Part shown: piece after piece, positions 1 through 5,356 of the stretch | How positions within the stretch are numbered: position 1 is the stretch's first letter | How the letters are laid out: every line of letters begins with the position of its first letter | Assembly (NCBI GenBank): GCA_948874605.1 | Contig: CAQRXS010000083.1 | Location: 1 to 5,356 of the forward strand | DNA length: 5,356 nt | Direction of reading: 5' to 3' | Source of the DNA: an uncultured Bacilli bacterium | GTDB taxonomy: Bacteria > Bacillota_I > Bacilli_A > RF39 > UBA660 | Position numbers and translations under genes: made by a program | The notes under the pieces: generated by a model | What the model was told of the DNA's origin: nothing | Database searches by the model: none | Seen by the model: only the letters and a program-made list of their open reading frames with translations

Positions 1-228
1 TGGCGTTACTCTTTTTTTTGAAGCATTCGAAAGAATAATAGCCTTCAATCCTATTTCTTCTAAATATAAGAAAAATTCTAGTAATTTTTTGTCTGGCATA
101 CTTACATCAATGGGTGCCAAGGTGTTATCTAAATCAAATAAAATACATTTAATTCCTAAGCTTTTTAATTTTTTATAATCTACATCATAAATGCTTTTCT
201 GATATATATCTGGTCGAAATATGTCCAT
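1..228 (-). CDS. yqeG: YqeG-family HAD phosphatase (partial, N-terminal 76 residues)
   Basis: This is the N-terminal part of a haloacid dehalogenase superfamily protein; the reading frame runs off the left edge. Visible residues include HAD motif I, CILFDLDNTLAP (28-39), with the nucleophile Asp32 and general acid/base Asp34, and motif II, IILSNAS (64-70), with Ser67. The short spacing between motifs I and II and the lead-in resemble YqeG (HAD subclass IIIA), which is about 170 residues in Bacillus, so roughly 95 residues are probably missing. The family is a predicted phosphatase whose physiological substrate is not known to me; in Bacillus it sits upstream of the GTPase gene yqeH. The ATG at 226-228 is chosen because AGGTGA (234-239) lies five bases upstream. 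It is divergent from sigK with an 83-bp gap. The start lies inside the window and is complete. Assignment to HAD is firm; assignment to YqeG is likely. Confidence 0.85.
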   Translation of the reverse strand, partial: MDIFRPDIYQKSIYDVDYKKLKSLGIKCILFDLDNTLAPIDVSMPDKKLLEFFLYLEEIGLKAIILSNASKKRVTP

Positions 229-248
229 TGATTTCACCTACCTATAAC

Positions 249-257
249 AGTATATCA
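249..257 (-). promoter_or_regulatory. Extended -10 promoter for yqeG
   Basis: On the minus strand the sequence reads TGATATACT, which is TGn followed by TATACT (5 of 6 matches to TATAAT). No good -35 hexamer is present at 17 bases, which is tolerated for extended -10 promoters. The expected start of transcription falls near 242, just ahead of the AGGTGA ribosome site at 234-239. Inferred from consensus only. Confidence 0.5.
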
Positions 258-311
258 TGAATCGACATTTTTTTATAGATTTGGAATATATTTTTAACAA
301 GGAAGTGAATT

Positions 312-1004
312 ATGTTTTTATTATCATTACTACGTCAAATGATGTTTTTTACAGGAAGTTATTCTAACAATGTTTTCCCAGAACCATTAAGCGATGAAGA
401 AGAAAAAATGTGCCTTATAAAGATGCATCAAGGAGATGAAGTTGCAAGAAATACATTAATAGAACACAATCTTAGACTTGTTGCTCATATTGTAAAAAAA
501 TTTGAAGTTAACTCCGATGATACCGATGATTTAATTGGTATTGGAACTATAGGGCTCATTAAAGGAGTAGATTCTTTTGACTTTGATAAAAATATAAAAT
601 TAACAACGTATGTTGCAAAATGTATTCAAAATGAGATTTTAATGTATTTTCGCAGTGTCAAAGGCGAAGCTGTAAAAAATATAAGTTTAAATGACGCGAT
701 TGGACTTGATAAAGATGGAAATGAAATAAGCTTAATGGAAGTTATTAAAGATAATTCAGAAGATTTCGCGGAAGTTCTTCAAACGAAAGATAACATTGAA
801 CTTGTAAATCAATATTTAAAAGTGCTAAATAAAAGAGAACAAGATATTATTTCAAAACGATTTGGTTTAATGAATAAAAAAGAAATGACTCAAAAAGAAA
901 TTTCAAAACAAATGAATATCTCTAGAAGCTACGTTTCTCGAATTGAAAAAAGAGCTTTAACCAAAATTTTACGCGAATTTATGAAAAATAAAAAAGATAA
1001 TTAA
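312..1004 (+). CDS. sigK: RNA polymerase sporulation sigma factor SigK (pro-form)
   Basis: This is the late mother-cell sigma factor of endospore formation, which directs coat, cortex-maturation and mother-cell-lysis genes. Its 230 residues are close to the usual length. Region 2.1/2.2 is at about 45-92 (ARNTLIEHNLRLVAHIVKKF, then DDLIGIGTIGLI), region 2.3/2.4 at about 97-117 (KLTTYVAKCIQNEILMYFR), and region 4.2 with its helix-turn-helix at about 193-224 (TQKEISKQMNISRSYVSRIE). The hydrophobic first 16 residues align with the membrane-anchoring pro-sequence that SpoIVFB removes in Bacillus; by alignment, cleavage would fall near Ser16-Tyr17, before SNNVFPEPLS. The frame is uninterrupted, so no skin-type element splits it here. 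The ATG at 312 is supported by AAGGAAGTG (299-307). Expression by SigE and then SigK is expected from the family, but I could not identify a convincing promoter. SigE is the closest alternative, but the NNVFPEPLS and RSYVSRIEKRAL stretches favour SigK. Confidence 0.95.
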   Translation: MFLLSLLRQMMFFTGSYSNNVFPEPLSDEEEKMCLIKMHQGDEVARNTLIEHNLRLVAHIVKKFEVNSDDTDDLIGIGTIGLIKGVDSFDFDKNIKLTTYVAKCIQNEILMYFRSVKGEAVKNISLNDAIGLDKDGNEISLMEVIKDNSEDFAEVLQTKDNIELVNQYLKVLNKREQDIISKRFGLMNKKEMTQKEISKQMNISRSYVSRIEKRALTKILREFMKNKKDN

Positions 1005-1030
1005 AAAAGTTCCATTTCTGGAATTTTTTT
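1003..1030. terminator. Bidirectional terminator between sigK and the unknown gene
   Basis: The stem TTCCA (1010-1014) pairs with TGGAA (1019-1023) around a four-base loop. It is extended by a G-T wobble and a run of six or more A-T pairs. On the plus strand it is followed at once by seven T residues (1024-1030). On the minus strand the loop reads GAAA, a stable tetraloop, and is followed by C and six T residues. It begins at the sigK stop codon. Since the minus-strand gene ends at 1078, this one hairpin probably ends both converging transcripts. No other terminator is visible in 1031-1077. Confidence 0.8.
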
Positions 1031-1077
1031 ACATTGTATTCTCTCTTTTAAGAGTATTCTTTGGCATATTTCTCGCT

Positions 1078-1587
1078 TCATGAAACGTTTAAAGTTACAG
1101 GAATATGTGATTGTTTTAGTAATTCTACAACAGCTAGTTTTTCATCTGTAGTAAACATTCTTCCAGAGCCTGGAATCAATATCCCATCTTTATCTTTTTG
1201 AACATCCACCTCTATTTTCAATGCGAGTAGTTCTTTCATTGTTAGAACACGATCGTTAGTATATTTACTCATAAATTTTCGAAATACTCTTAAGTCGCTT
1301 GGAGACATCGATTTTTGATATAATCTAAGAAACTCTTCGAAAGTACCGCGAAATATTTGATAAAAATCGATTAAGTTAAAGGCTCTAAAACCGAATTCAT
1401 CTTGAACCCCATTTTTTATACCATCTAATACAGATTGGCAACGCTTATTTAAGATGGCATAATTTTGTTTCGTATGAGATATAGTTTTGTTACGATAAAG
1501 GGCATATAAATCAGGTAAAAATTCTTCGGCATACTTTACACATTTTTCGAGATTCGGATTTTGTGCTTTAAATTCTTTACAGTACAT
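1078..1587 (-). CDS. Unknown protein, probable C-terminal part of a frameshifted gene
   Basis: I do not recognise this 169-codon frame. It probably forms the C-terminal part of the protein encoded at 1536-2960, in the -1 frame relative to it, with a 52-base overlap. Evidence for this is indirect: the ATG at 1585-1587 has only a weak ribosome site (GAAAG), the frame is closed by TGA at 1594-1596 just upstream, and the ATG lies well inside the upstream gene rather than at its stop. The opening residues (KCVKYAEEFLPDLYALY) look like the second helix of a helix-turn-helix-like segment whose first half is encoded in the other frame. The rest is mostly helical and charged, with aromatic clusters (FQIFRGTFEEFLRLY-like, about 78-90) and a short loop rich in Asp and Gly (KDKDGILIPGSG, about 131-142). 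There is no signal peptide, membrane segment or catalytic motif. Alternatives are a separate small gene, or the dead end of a pseudogene. Confidence 0.6.
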   Translation of the reverse strand: MYCKEFKAQNPNLEKCVKYAEEFLPDLYALYRNKTISHTKQNYAILNKRCQSVLDGIKNGVQDEFGFRAFNLIDFYQIFRGTFEEFLRLYQKSMSPSDLRVFRKFMSKYTNDRVLTMKELLALKIEVDVQKDKDGILIPGSGRMFTTDEKLAVVELLKQSHIPVTLNVS

Positions 1588-2960
1588 TTGCTTTCAATAA
1601 ACAAAGGTATTAATATTTGTGCTTCTCGCGATAATAACATAGCACGTTCTTCTTGTTTTTCAGCTTCGCGTTTTTCTTTCGATTCTTGTTGTTTTTGAGA
1701 CATATACGAATTAATTGCCGTTTCTAATTTTATTGTAGTTTCATCAAATTCTTCTTTCGAAAGCTGAAAGTTAAATCTTAAGAAGCTTCGAATCATGCCT
1801 TTTAAGTAATTCATAGTATACTCACTATTTTTCAAAATTTCATTAGTCTCTTCTTGACTTTGTGATTCCATTACAGCTTGCAAAATCTGATGGCTTTTTA
1901 CAAGCTCATTTTCTGCTTGTAAATTTTTTGCATATGCCCGAGCATAGAATTCATACAAATAAGTGTTACTGTTTATCGGCTTTGTTAACCAAAATAAACC
2001 ATTTTGCTTTAAATACTCTACTTCGTCAAACTCATCTTGGCTATATAAACGATAACAATATTCTAAGACAATTTGACGCTGGGAAGTATTTAGCCAATTT
2101 GCAAAAACACCAGGAATGCCATTCTTTTTTAAAATTTCATTTTCATAAGGTATTGAGAAGGATTCTATTTTTCTTTTATTTGCATAATAAATTTCTTTGC
2201 TCTGCTTTAAATAATGTCTTCCATACAAGCTTATCATTCTTAAAATTTCTCTCGAGGATGCACCAAAATTTTTAGCAAGATGTTCTATTGCATTCTCTGA
2301 ATATAAATTTTTTGTTGCAAAAAGATAACAAGATTTCGTAACAATTTTTCTTTCTTTATCATCCCGCCAAGAAAAATAAACATCTTCTGTATTTGAGATT
2401 TTTTTCAAAACTGGATTTGCTTTTTTTAATTGAATTGGTTGTAAATTTTTGATTTCCTGTTCCAATTTTGATATTTTTTCTTTAATCTGTTTGTCTTCTT
2501 TTATGTAAATTCTCAATGAAATAAATATTTCGTTGTTTTGATAGGCAAATGGTGTGATAATAAAATCTACTAAAGATTTAAACGTCCACCCATTTTTTTC
2601 TAACAAATCATACCAGCTTAAAACAACGCTTTTTCTTTCTCTCTCATTTCTCCATGCCAAATAATATGTACCATTTGTTTTTTTCAATAAATTTGGTTTT
2701 ATCAAAACTTCATTACAATATTCTTGATAATAATAATTAAATTCTTCTTCGCTTAAACATAAATACTCTATCGCATACATTTTACAGTATGAAATTAATT
2801 CATTTATGTTGTTTACCCCTAATTTTTTTGCAACTTTCTTTAAATTTTCCTCTTTCCATTTGACTCCATCACATTCTTCAAAGCAACTTTTTAAAAAATT
2901 ATATTTTTCTTCCTCATTTTTCCAAAATTGATTTTTTGTCGTATTATCCTTTTCTGACAT
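1536..2960 (-). CDS. Unknown repeat protein with HTH-like segments (N-terminal frame)
   Basis: I do not recognise this 474-residue protein. It appears soluble, as no signal peptide or membrane helix is visible. A motif led by Trp and followed by charged residues recurs at W13 (WKNEEEKYNF), W103 (WRNERERKSVV), W198 (WRDDKERKIV) and W289 (WLNTSQRQIV), at spacings of 90, 95 and 91 residues. Units 1 and 3 continue into helix-turn-helix-like stretches (LKKVAKKLGVNNINELI, about 40-56; AIEHLAKNFGASSREILRMI, 224-243). A third such segment is cut by the end of the frame (ESKCTVKNLK, 456-465). Residues 153-173 and 420-440 are highly charged and probably coiled coil. The ATG at 2958-2960 has AGAGGG about nine bases upstream and a sigma-A promoter at 2995-3023, so vegetative expression is likely. 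DNA or RNA binding is only a guess from the helix-turn-helix-like pattern. The reading frame probably continues, after a -1 shift, into 1078-1587. Confidence 0.75.
   Translation of the reverse strand: MSEKDNTTKNQFWKNEEEKYNFLKSCFEECDGVKWKEENLKKVAKKLGVNNINELISYCKMYAIEYLCLSEEEFNYYYQEYCNEVLIKPNLLKKTNGTYYLAWRNERERKSVVLSWYDLLEKNGWTFKSLVDFIITPFAYQNNEIFISLRIYIKEDKQIKEKISKLEQEIKNLQPIQLKKANPVLKKISNTEDVYFSWRDDKERKIVTKSCYLFATKNLYSENAIEHLAKNFGASSREILRMISLYGRHYLKQSKEIYYANKRKIESFSIPYENEILKKNGIPGVFANWLNTSQRQIVLEYCYRLYSQDEFDEVEYLKQNGLFWLTKPINSNTYLYEFYARAYAKNLQAENELVKSHQILQAVMESQSQEETNEILKNSEYTMNYLKGMIRSFLRFNFQLSKEEFDETTIKLETAINSYMSQKQQESKEKREAEKQEERAMLLSREAQILIPLFIESKCTVKNLKHKIRISKNV
1566..1572 (-). other. 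Candidate -1 frameshift slippery heptamer T TTA AAG
   Basis: On the minus strand, in the phase of the 474-codon frame, the codons read AAT TTA AAG. They contain the X XXY YYZ heptamer T TTA AAG. A -1 slip would re-pair as TTT AAA and continue as GCA CAA AAT in the 169-codon frame, giving one protein of 627 residues. The heptamer lies inside the 52-base overlap, 28 bases before the zero-frame stop at 1536-1538. I see no strong downstream hairpin (only CACA...TGTG, four pairs with a long loop) and no strong Shine-Dalgarno-like stimulator upstream, so programmed slippage is unproven. Confidence 0.35.
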
Positions 2961-2994
2961 TTCTTTTCCCTCTCAAAAACTAAAAATTAGCTCT

Positions 2995-3023
2995 ATTATA
3001 CATTTTTTCTAAATAAATTACAA
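2995..3023 (-). promoter_or_regulatory. Sigma-A promoter of the unknown repeat-protein gene
   Basis: On the minus strand TTGTAA (3018-3023, 4 of 6 matches to TTGACA) is followed after exactly 17 bases by a perfect TATAAT (2995-3000). The start of transcription is expected near 2988, leaving a leader of about 28 bases with the AGAGGG ribosome site. It lies immediately beyond the divIVA terminator, so the gene is expected to be an independent unit with vegetative expression. Confidence 0.75.
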
Positions 3024-3030
3024 GCGAATA

Positions 3031-3055
3031 AAAAAAAATTGTATTTCTACAATTT
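3031..3055 (-). terminator. Rho-independent terminator of the sepF-divIVA transcript
   Basis: On the minus strand AAATTGTA (3048-3055) and TACAATTT (3036-3043) form a perfect 8-bp stem around a GAAA tetraloop (3044-3047), continuing into a run of eight T residues that ends at 3031. The stem starts at the last base of the divIVA stop codon. It is AT-rich but geometrically typical. Confidence 0.85.
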
Positions 3056-3480
3056 CAATAATCTTCTTCAATTTGCTCTATTGCTTCTAATTCTGTTTCT
3101 ACAATACTGCGAAATTTTCTTTTAAAAATAACGATTCTCTTACGCAGTGTTTCGCCATCTGCTTCTAATTTTTCGGCTTTTCTTAAAGCTTCATTTACAA
3201 TTCTTGAAGCATTTCGTTTGGCTTCTTCGACAATAGATTTAGACTCATCTCGAGCAACTTTTTTGATTTGATTGGAAGCATCCTCAGCAATTAATAAGGC
3301 TTTGTTTAAAGTGGTTTCCATATTTTGATACTGAATTAATTTTTGTTTTAAATCTTTTATTTCCATATCTCGCTTTTTTAGATTATTTAACATATTTTCG
3401 TATTCTTTTGCAACTTCCGCCACAAACTGATTTACTTCAGTTTTTTCATATCCATGGAAACTTGTACTAAATTTTCTCAA
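3055..3480 (-). CDS. divIVA: DivIVA-family protein, short form, TTG start
   Basis: This is a DivIVA/GpsB-like coiled-coil protein. Family members bind curved membrane at poles and septa and recruit division, wall-synthesis or sporulation partners. The N-terminal lipid-binding domain is recognisable in FSTSFHGYEKTEVNQFV (4-20), matching the family pattern FxxxFRGYxxxEVxxF. The usual leading LTPxDI segment is absent, and the membrane-inserting Phe-Arg pair of Bacillus DivIVA is Phe8-His9 here. Residues about 20-55 and 60-138 are heptad-like and highly charged, fitting a parallel coiled coil. At 141 residues it is slightly shorter than Bacillus DivIVA (about 164). The start is the TTG at 3478-3480: AAGG lies seven bases upstream, and an in-frame TGA a few codons upstream excludes a longer frame. 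It lies 33 bases downstream of sepF and is cotranscribed with it. GpsB is the main alternative, but gene order next to sepF favours DivIVA. Confidence 0.85.
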   Translation of the reverse strand: MRKFSTSFHGYEKTEVNQFVAEVAKEYENMLNNLKKRDMEIKDLKQKLIQYQNMETTLNKALLIAEDASNQIKKVARDESKSIVEEAKRNASRIVNEALRKAEKLEADGETLRKRIVIFKRKFRSIVETELEAIEQIEEDY

Positions 3481-3513
3481 AGTCTCACCTTCTCACTAAT
3501 GGGTTCCCTTTAA

Positions 3514-3927
3514 TTACATCCAATCATTTTCATCATCATTATTCTTACTTTTTTCTTTTTCAGCGTCATCTGTGATTTTCCCTTGAATATTAACATTCTT
3601 TGGTGTACATAAATAAATACCAACGCCGATTTTTTGCATTGTGCCGCCAATAGAATATACACATCCAGATAAAAAGTCAATAATTCTTTTCGCTTGTGCT
3701 GAAGTAACCCTCTTTAAATTCACAACCACGCTATTACGATTTTTTAAATGATCTGCAATTTGTTGTGATTCTGAATATGCTCTTGGTTCTAATAAAATCA
3801 TTTTATTACCAGTTTTATCTGCCTCATTTAGAGCTTCTTTTTCGCTCACATTGTAATACTCTTCCTCACTCATAGTAGGTAAATCCTCATCATCTATGAA
3901 GATTTTCTTTAATTTATTTAATGCCAT
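3514..3927 (-). CDS. sepF: Cell division protein SepF
   Basis: SepF tethers FtsZ filaments to the membrane and forms arcs or rings that support septum assembly. The 137 residues include an N-terminal amphipathic helix (ALNKLKKIF, 2-10) for membrane binding, an acidic linker (about 12-38), and the SepF core at about 42-117. In the core, MILLEPRAYSESQQIADHLK (43-62), VVVNLKRV (67-74) and the YSIGGTMQKIG segment (91-101) are diagnostic. The C-terminal tail is acidic (DDENDWM). The ATG at 3925-3927 is preceded by GGGGTGA at suitable distance. It is the first gene of a two-gene transcript with divIVA. In Bacillus the cluster also has ylmG and ylmH between sepF and divIVA; both are absent here. The promoter is at 3957-3985. 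Confidence 0.95.
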   Translation of the reverse strand: MALNKLKKIFIDDEDLPTMSEEEYYNVSEKEALNEADKTGNKMILLEPRAYSESQQIADHLKNRNSVVVNLKRVTSAQAKRIIDFLSGCVYSIGGTMQKIGVGIYLCTPKNVNIQGKITDDAEKEKSKNNDDENDWM

Positions 3928-3956
3928 ACTATCACCCCGCCTCTATCTACCTTTTC

Positions 3957-3985
3957 ATTGTAACAAAAAAGAAAAAGTTTTTCAA
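3957..3985 (-). promoter_or_regulatory. Sigma-A promoter of sepF-divIVA
   Basis: On the minus strand TTGAAA (3980-3985, 5 of 6 matches) and TACAAT (3957-3962, 5 of 6) are separated by exactly 17 bases. The start of transcription is expected near 3950, about 23 bases ahead of the sepF ATG. This places vegetative control directly in front of sepF and separates the pair from the upstream surface-protein gene. Confidence 0.75.
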
Positions 3986-4078
3986 TTCCTTTTCAGCGTT
4001 TTTAGAAAAAAGCTTATTTTTAACTCTAAATTTATTTAATAGAGATTTTCTATAGAGCTTATCAAATAAAACGGTAAA

Positions 4079-5356
4079 CTAATCCATTGTCAAAATAATT
4101 CGAAAACCCCAGATTGGATTGCTTGAGCCATCACTAATTCCAAAGGCAAACACTCCTGCCTCTGAGCCTCCATAAGATGATTCGCCACGGCGAATCCAAG
4201 GATTTGCAGGAACTATAACATGAGCATGATTCATATACCACGAACTTATCTGTATTCCAGTTTGGCTTTCGTAGGTAACGCTTTCAAAAGGACCCATTTC
4301 TCCTGTCGCATCTCCTAGAATTTTTTTGTTATATCCAATGTCGTTTGCTTCATACTGATATTTGTCATAATATCTTTCTGCTGGCAATTCTTGACCATTA
4401 GTTAAATAGTCGCCTTCTCCGAATACGCCGTTAAAGCCCGAATTATTGGTTACATTGCTTCCGGATAGTGGCTTACCGTTTTGATCTACCATAACTCCCA
4501 TTACATATTCCCAAGCACCACCTGCCATATCATAAATTCCTGTTATATTTCCTGTTGTACTAGCATGAACTCCGGTTTCCGTATTATACGGTTTCGTTAT
4601 ATCTTCTGTTGTTCCATATTTATTACATTCTATATTACTATTTGTCCATCCACATGTTGGTTCATTTACGCTTGCATAGCCTGTAGTAAACAAAGAATTA
4701 TTATTAAACCTTACACTTGTTCCAGAACCATATTTCGAATGTTGTAGATATGCTACTGCTCCCCACTCTGTATTCTTCATCATGTGAGAATCTAAATTTC
4801 TTTTATATTCATAACTTGTATAGAATGCATTCCCCACTTGAATATCACGCCAACTAACCTTATTTGGTTTGATTTGTACACCTGTTGGATTTTTGCTATT
4901 ATTCGGATTATCATTTCCTTTGCTTGTTTCAAATTTTCCTACCCAGAAGCCTGTACTTGGAATACTTAAGAACGCTGGATGAGTCATATAATCTCTTTCT
5001 TCACAATTACCAATACTACCTGAAATCATTGGGGTGGTACATTCACCTTCTGTTAAATCACTCGTATTATAATCACCGAATATAACTGGTATCTCATGTA
5101 CTTTTCTCTCATCAATTTCTGTTAATTCTGTATGCTCTTCTAAATTCCATAATTGATAACGATATTTTGGTATCCATACGAAATAAGATTCTATCTCATC
5201 CTCTGGTATTACTTCTTCATTTTGGTAATTCTTTGTTTTATCTTTTAGGATTATGGCGTTCGCCCATTTTTTTTCTTCATACTTATACCATTCTTTTTTT
5301 ATATCAGCTTTATGTACTGTTCCATTTGCATCTATTGTTACTGGAATAAGTTCATC
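4079..5356 (-). CDS. SUMF1/C-type-lectin-fold-like surface protein (partial, C-terminal 425 residues)
   Basis: The frame stays open to the right edge, so the Met at 5027-5029 is internal and the true start lies outside. Numbering from the edge, the lead segment has WYKYEEKKWANA (23-34) and YFVWIPKYRYQLWN (58-71). It is followed by a domain resembling the formylglycine-generating-enzyme (SUMF1) fold: FWVGKFETS (137-145), KNTEWGAVAYL (194-204), IYDMAGGAWEYV (274-285) and the closing WGFRIIL (416-422). The fold is related to C-type lectins and is often used for ligand binding without catalysis; I do not see the active-site Cys arrangement of true FGE. Four Cys (106, 118, 235, 244) lie in two pairs that could form disulfides, which suits an exported protein. 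In related proteins from gut Bacillota, as I recall, the N-terminus is a pilin-like signal; it cannot be seen here. Composition is rich in Asn, Gly, Ser and Tyr, unlike the neighbouring charged cytoplasmic proteins. Function is unassigned; adhesion or binding is inference. Confidence 0.75.
   Translation of the reverse strand, partial: DELIPVTIDANGTVHKADIKKEWYKYEEKKWANAIILKDKTKNYQNEEVIPEDEIESYFVWIPKYRYQLWNLEEHTELTEIDERKVHEIPVIFGDYNTSDLTEGECTTPMISGSIGNCEERDYMTHPAFLSIPSTGFWVGKFETSKGNDNPNNSKNPTGVQIKPNKVSWRDIQVGNAFYTSYEYKRNLDSHMMKNTEWGAVAYLQHSKYGSGTSVRFNNNSLFTTGYASVNEPTCGWTNSNIECNKYGTTEDITKPYNTETGVHASTTGNITGIYDMAGGAWEYVMGVMVDQNGKPLSGSNVTNNSGFNGVFGEGDYLTNGQELPAERYYDKYQYEANDIGYNKKILGDATGEMGPFESVTYESQTGIQISSWYMNHAHVIVPANPWIRRGESSYGGSEAGVFAFGISDGSSNPIWGFRIILTMD

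Noticed and set aside
229..311. Possible SigE-type promoter for sigK (GTATATC near 250 with TATAGATT at 274-281)
   Set aside because: Expected from SigK biology, but the -10 match is only 5 of 8 and the spacer (17 bases) is longer than usual for SigE. Too weak to annotate.
1043..1054. CTCTTTTAAGAG palindrome downstream of the unknown gene
   Set aside because: The stem is four pairs with no following T-tract; probably chance in AT-rich sequence. The adjacent 1003-1030 hairpin explains termination.
1862..2275. Plus-strand open frame of 137 codons
   Set aside because: It lies antisense to the unknown repeat-protein gene, has no ribosome site or family resemblance, and has the composition of a shadow frame.
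4024..4044. CTCTA...TAGAG inverted repeat as a terminator for the SUMF1-like gene
   Set aside because: Only five pairs with an 11-base loop, and the T-run follows about ten or more bases later. No convincing terminator in 3986-4078.
5027..5029. Met codon as the start of the SUMF1-like gene
   Set aside because: The frame continues open upstream to the window edge with conserved-looking motifs (YFVWIPKYRY, WYKYEEKKW), so this Met is internal.
4481..5349. Three plus-strand open frames rich in Tyr, His, Ile and Cys
   Set aside because: All are antisense to the SUMF1-like gene and show the skewed composition of complementary-strand reading. No start signals.
1..5356. CRISPR arrays, tRNA or rRNA genes, insertion sequences
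   Set aside because: I saw no direct-repeat/spacer pattern, cloverleaf or T-loop motif, transposase motif or terminal inverted repeats on either strand.

Overview
The window comes from an AT-rich Bacillota (low-GC Gram-positive) chromosome. It carries an intact gene for the late mother-cell sporulation sigma factor SigK and a sepF-divIVA cell-division pair, so the host is probably an endospore former. TGA is used as a stop (ends of the divIVA-family gene and of the 169-codon frame), so the ordinary bacterial code applies and not the Mycoplasma code. The SUMF1-like surface protein at the right edge is of a type I associate with uncultured gut Bacillota; that is recollection, not a database result.

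Layout. At the left edge (1-228, minus) is the N-terminal 76 codons of a YqeG-like HAD phosphatase. It is divergent from sigK (312-1004, plus), and the short gap holds an extended -10 promoter for yqeG. SigK ends in a compact hairpin (1003-1030) with T-tracts in both directions, which probably also stops the converging minus-strand transcript. From 1078 to 2960 (minus) lies an unrecognised coding unit in two overlapping frames, 474 and 169 codons. Its own sigma-A promoter (TTGTAA-N17-TATAAT) lies just downstream of the divIVA terminator. Then come divIVA-like (3055-3480, TTG start) and sepF (3514-3927), transcribed together on the minus strand from TTGAAA-N17-TACAAT and ended by an 8-bp hairpin with a GAAA loop. 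The right end (4079-5356, minus) is the C-terminal 425 residues of a SUMF1/C-type-lectin-fold-like protein whose start is outside the window.

How it fits together. SepF and DivIVA act at the membrane during septation. SigK acts only late in sporulation, in the mother cell. YqeG is a housekeeping phosphatase-family protein. The most interesting object is the split unknown gene. Its 474-codon part contains a tryptophan-led motif repeated about every 90-95 residues, partly followed by helix-turn-helix-like segments. The overlap between its frames contains a canonical slippery heptamer, T TTA AAG, in the correct phase for a -1 shift, which would give one 627-residue protein. A lost base (mutation or assembly error) explains the same arrangement equally well, and the sequence alone cannot decide.
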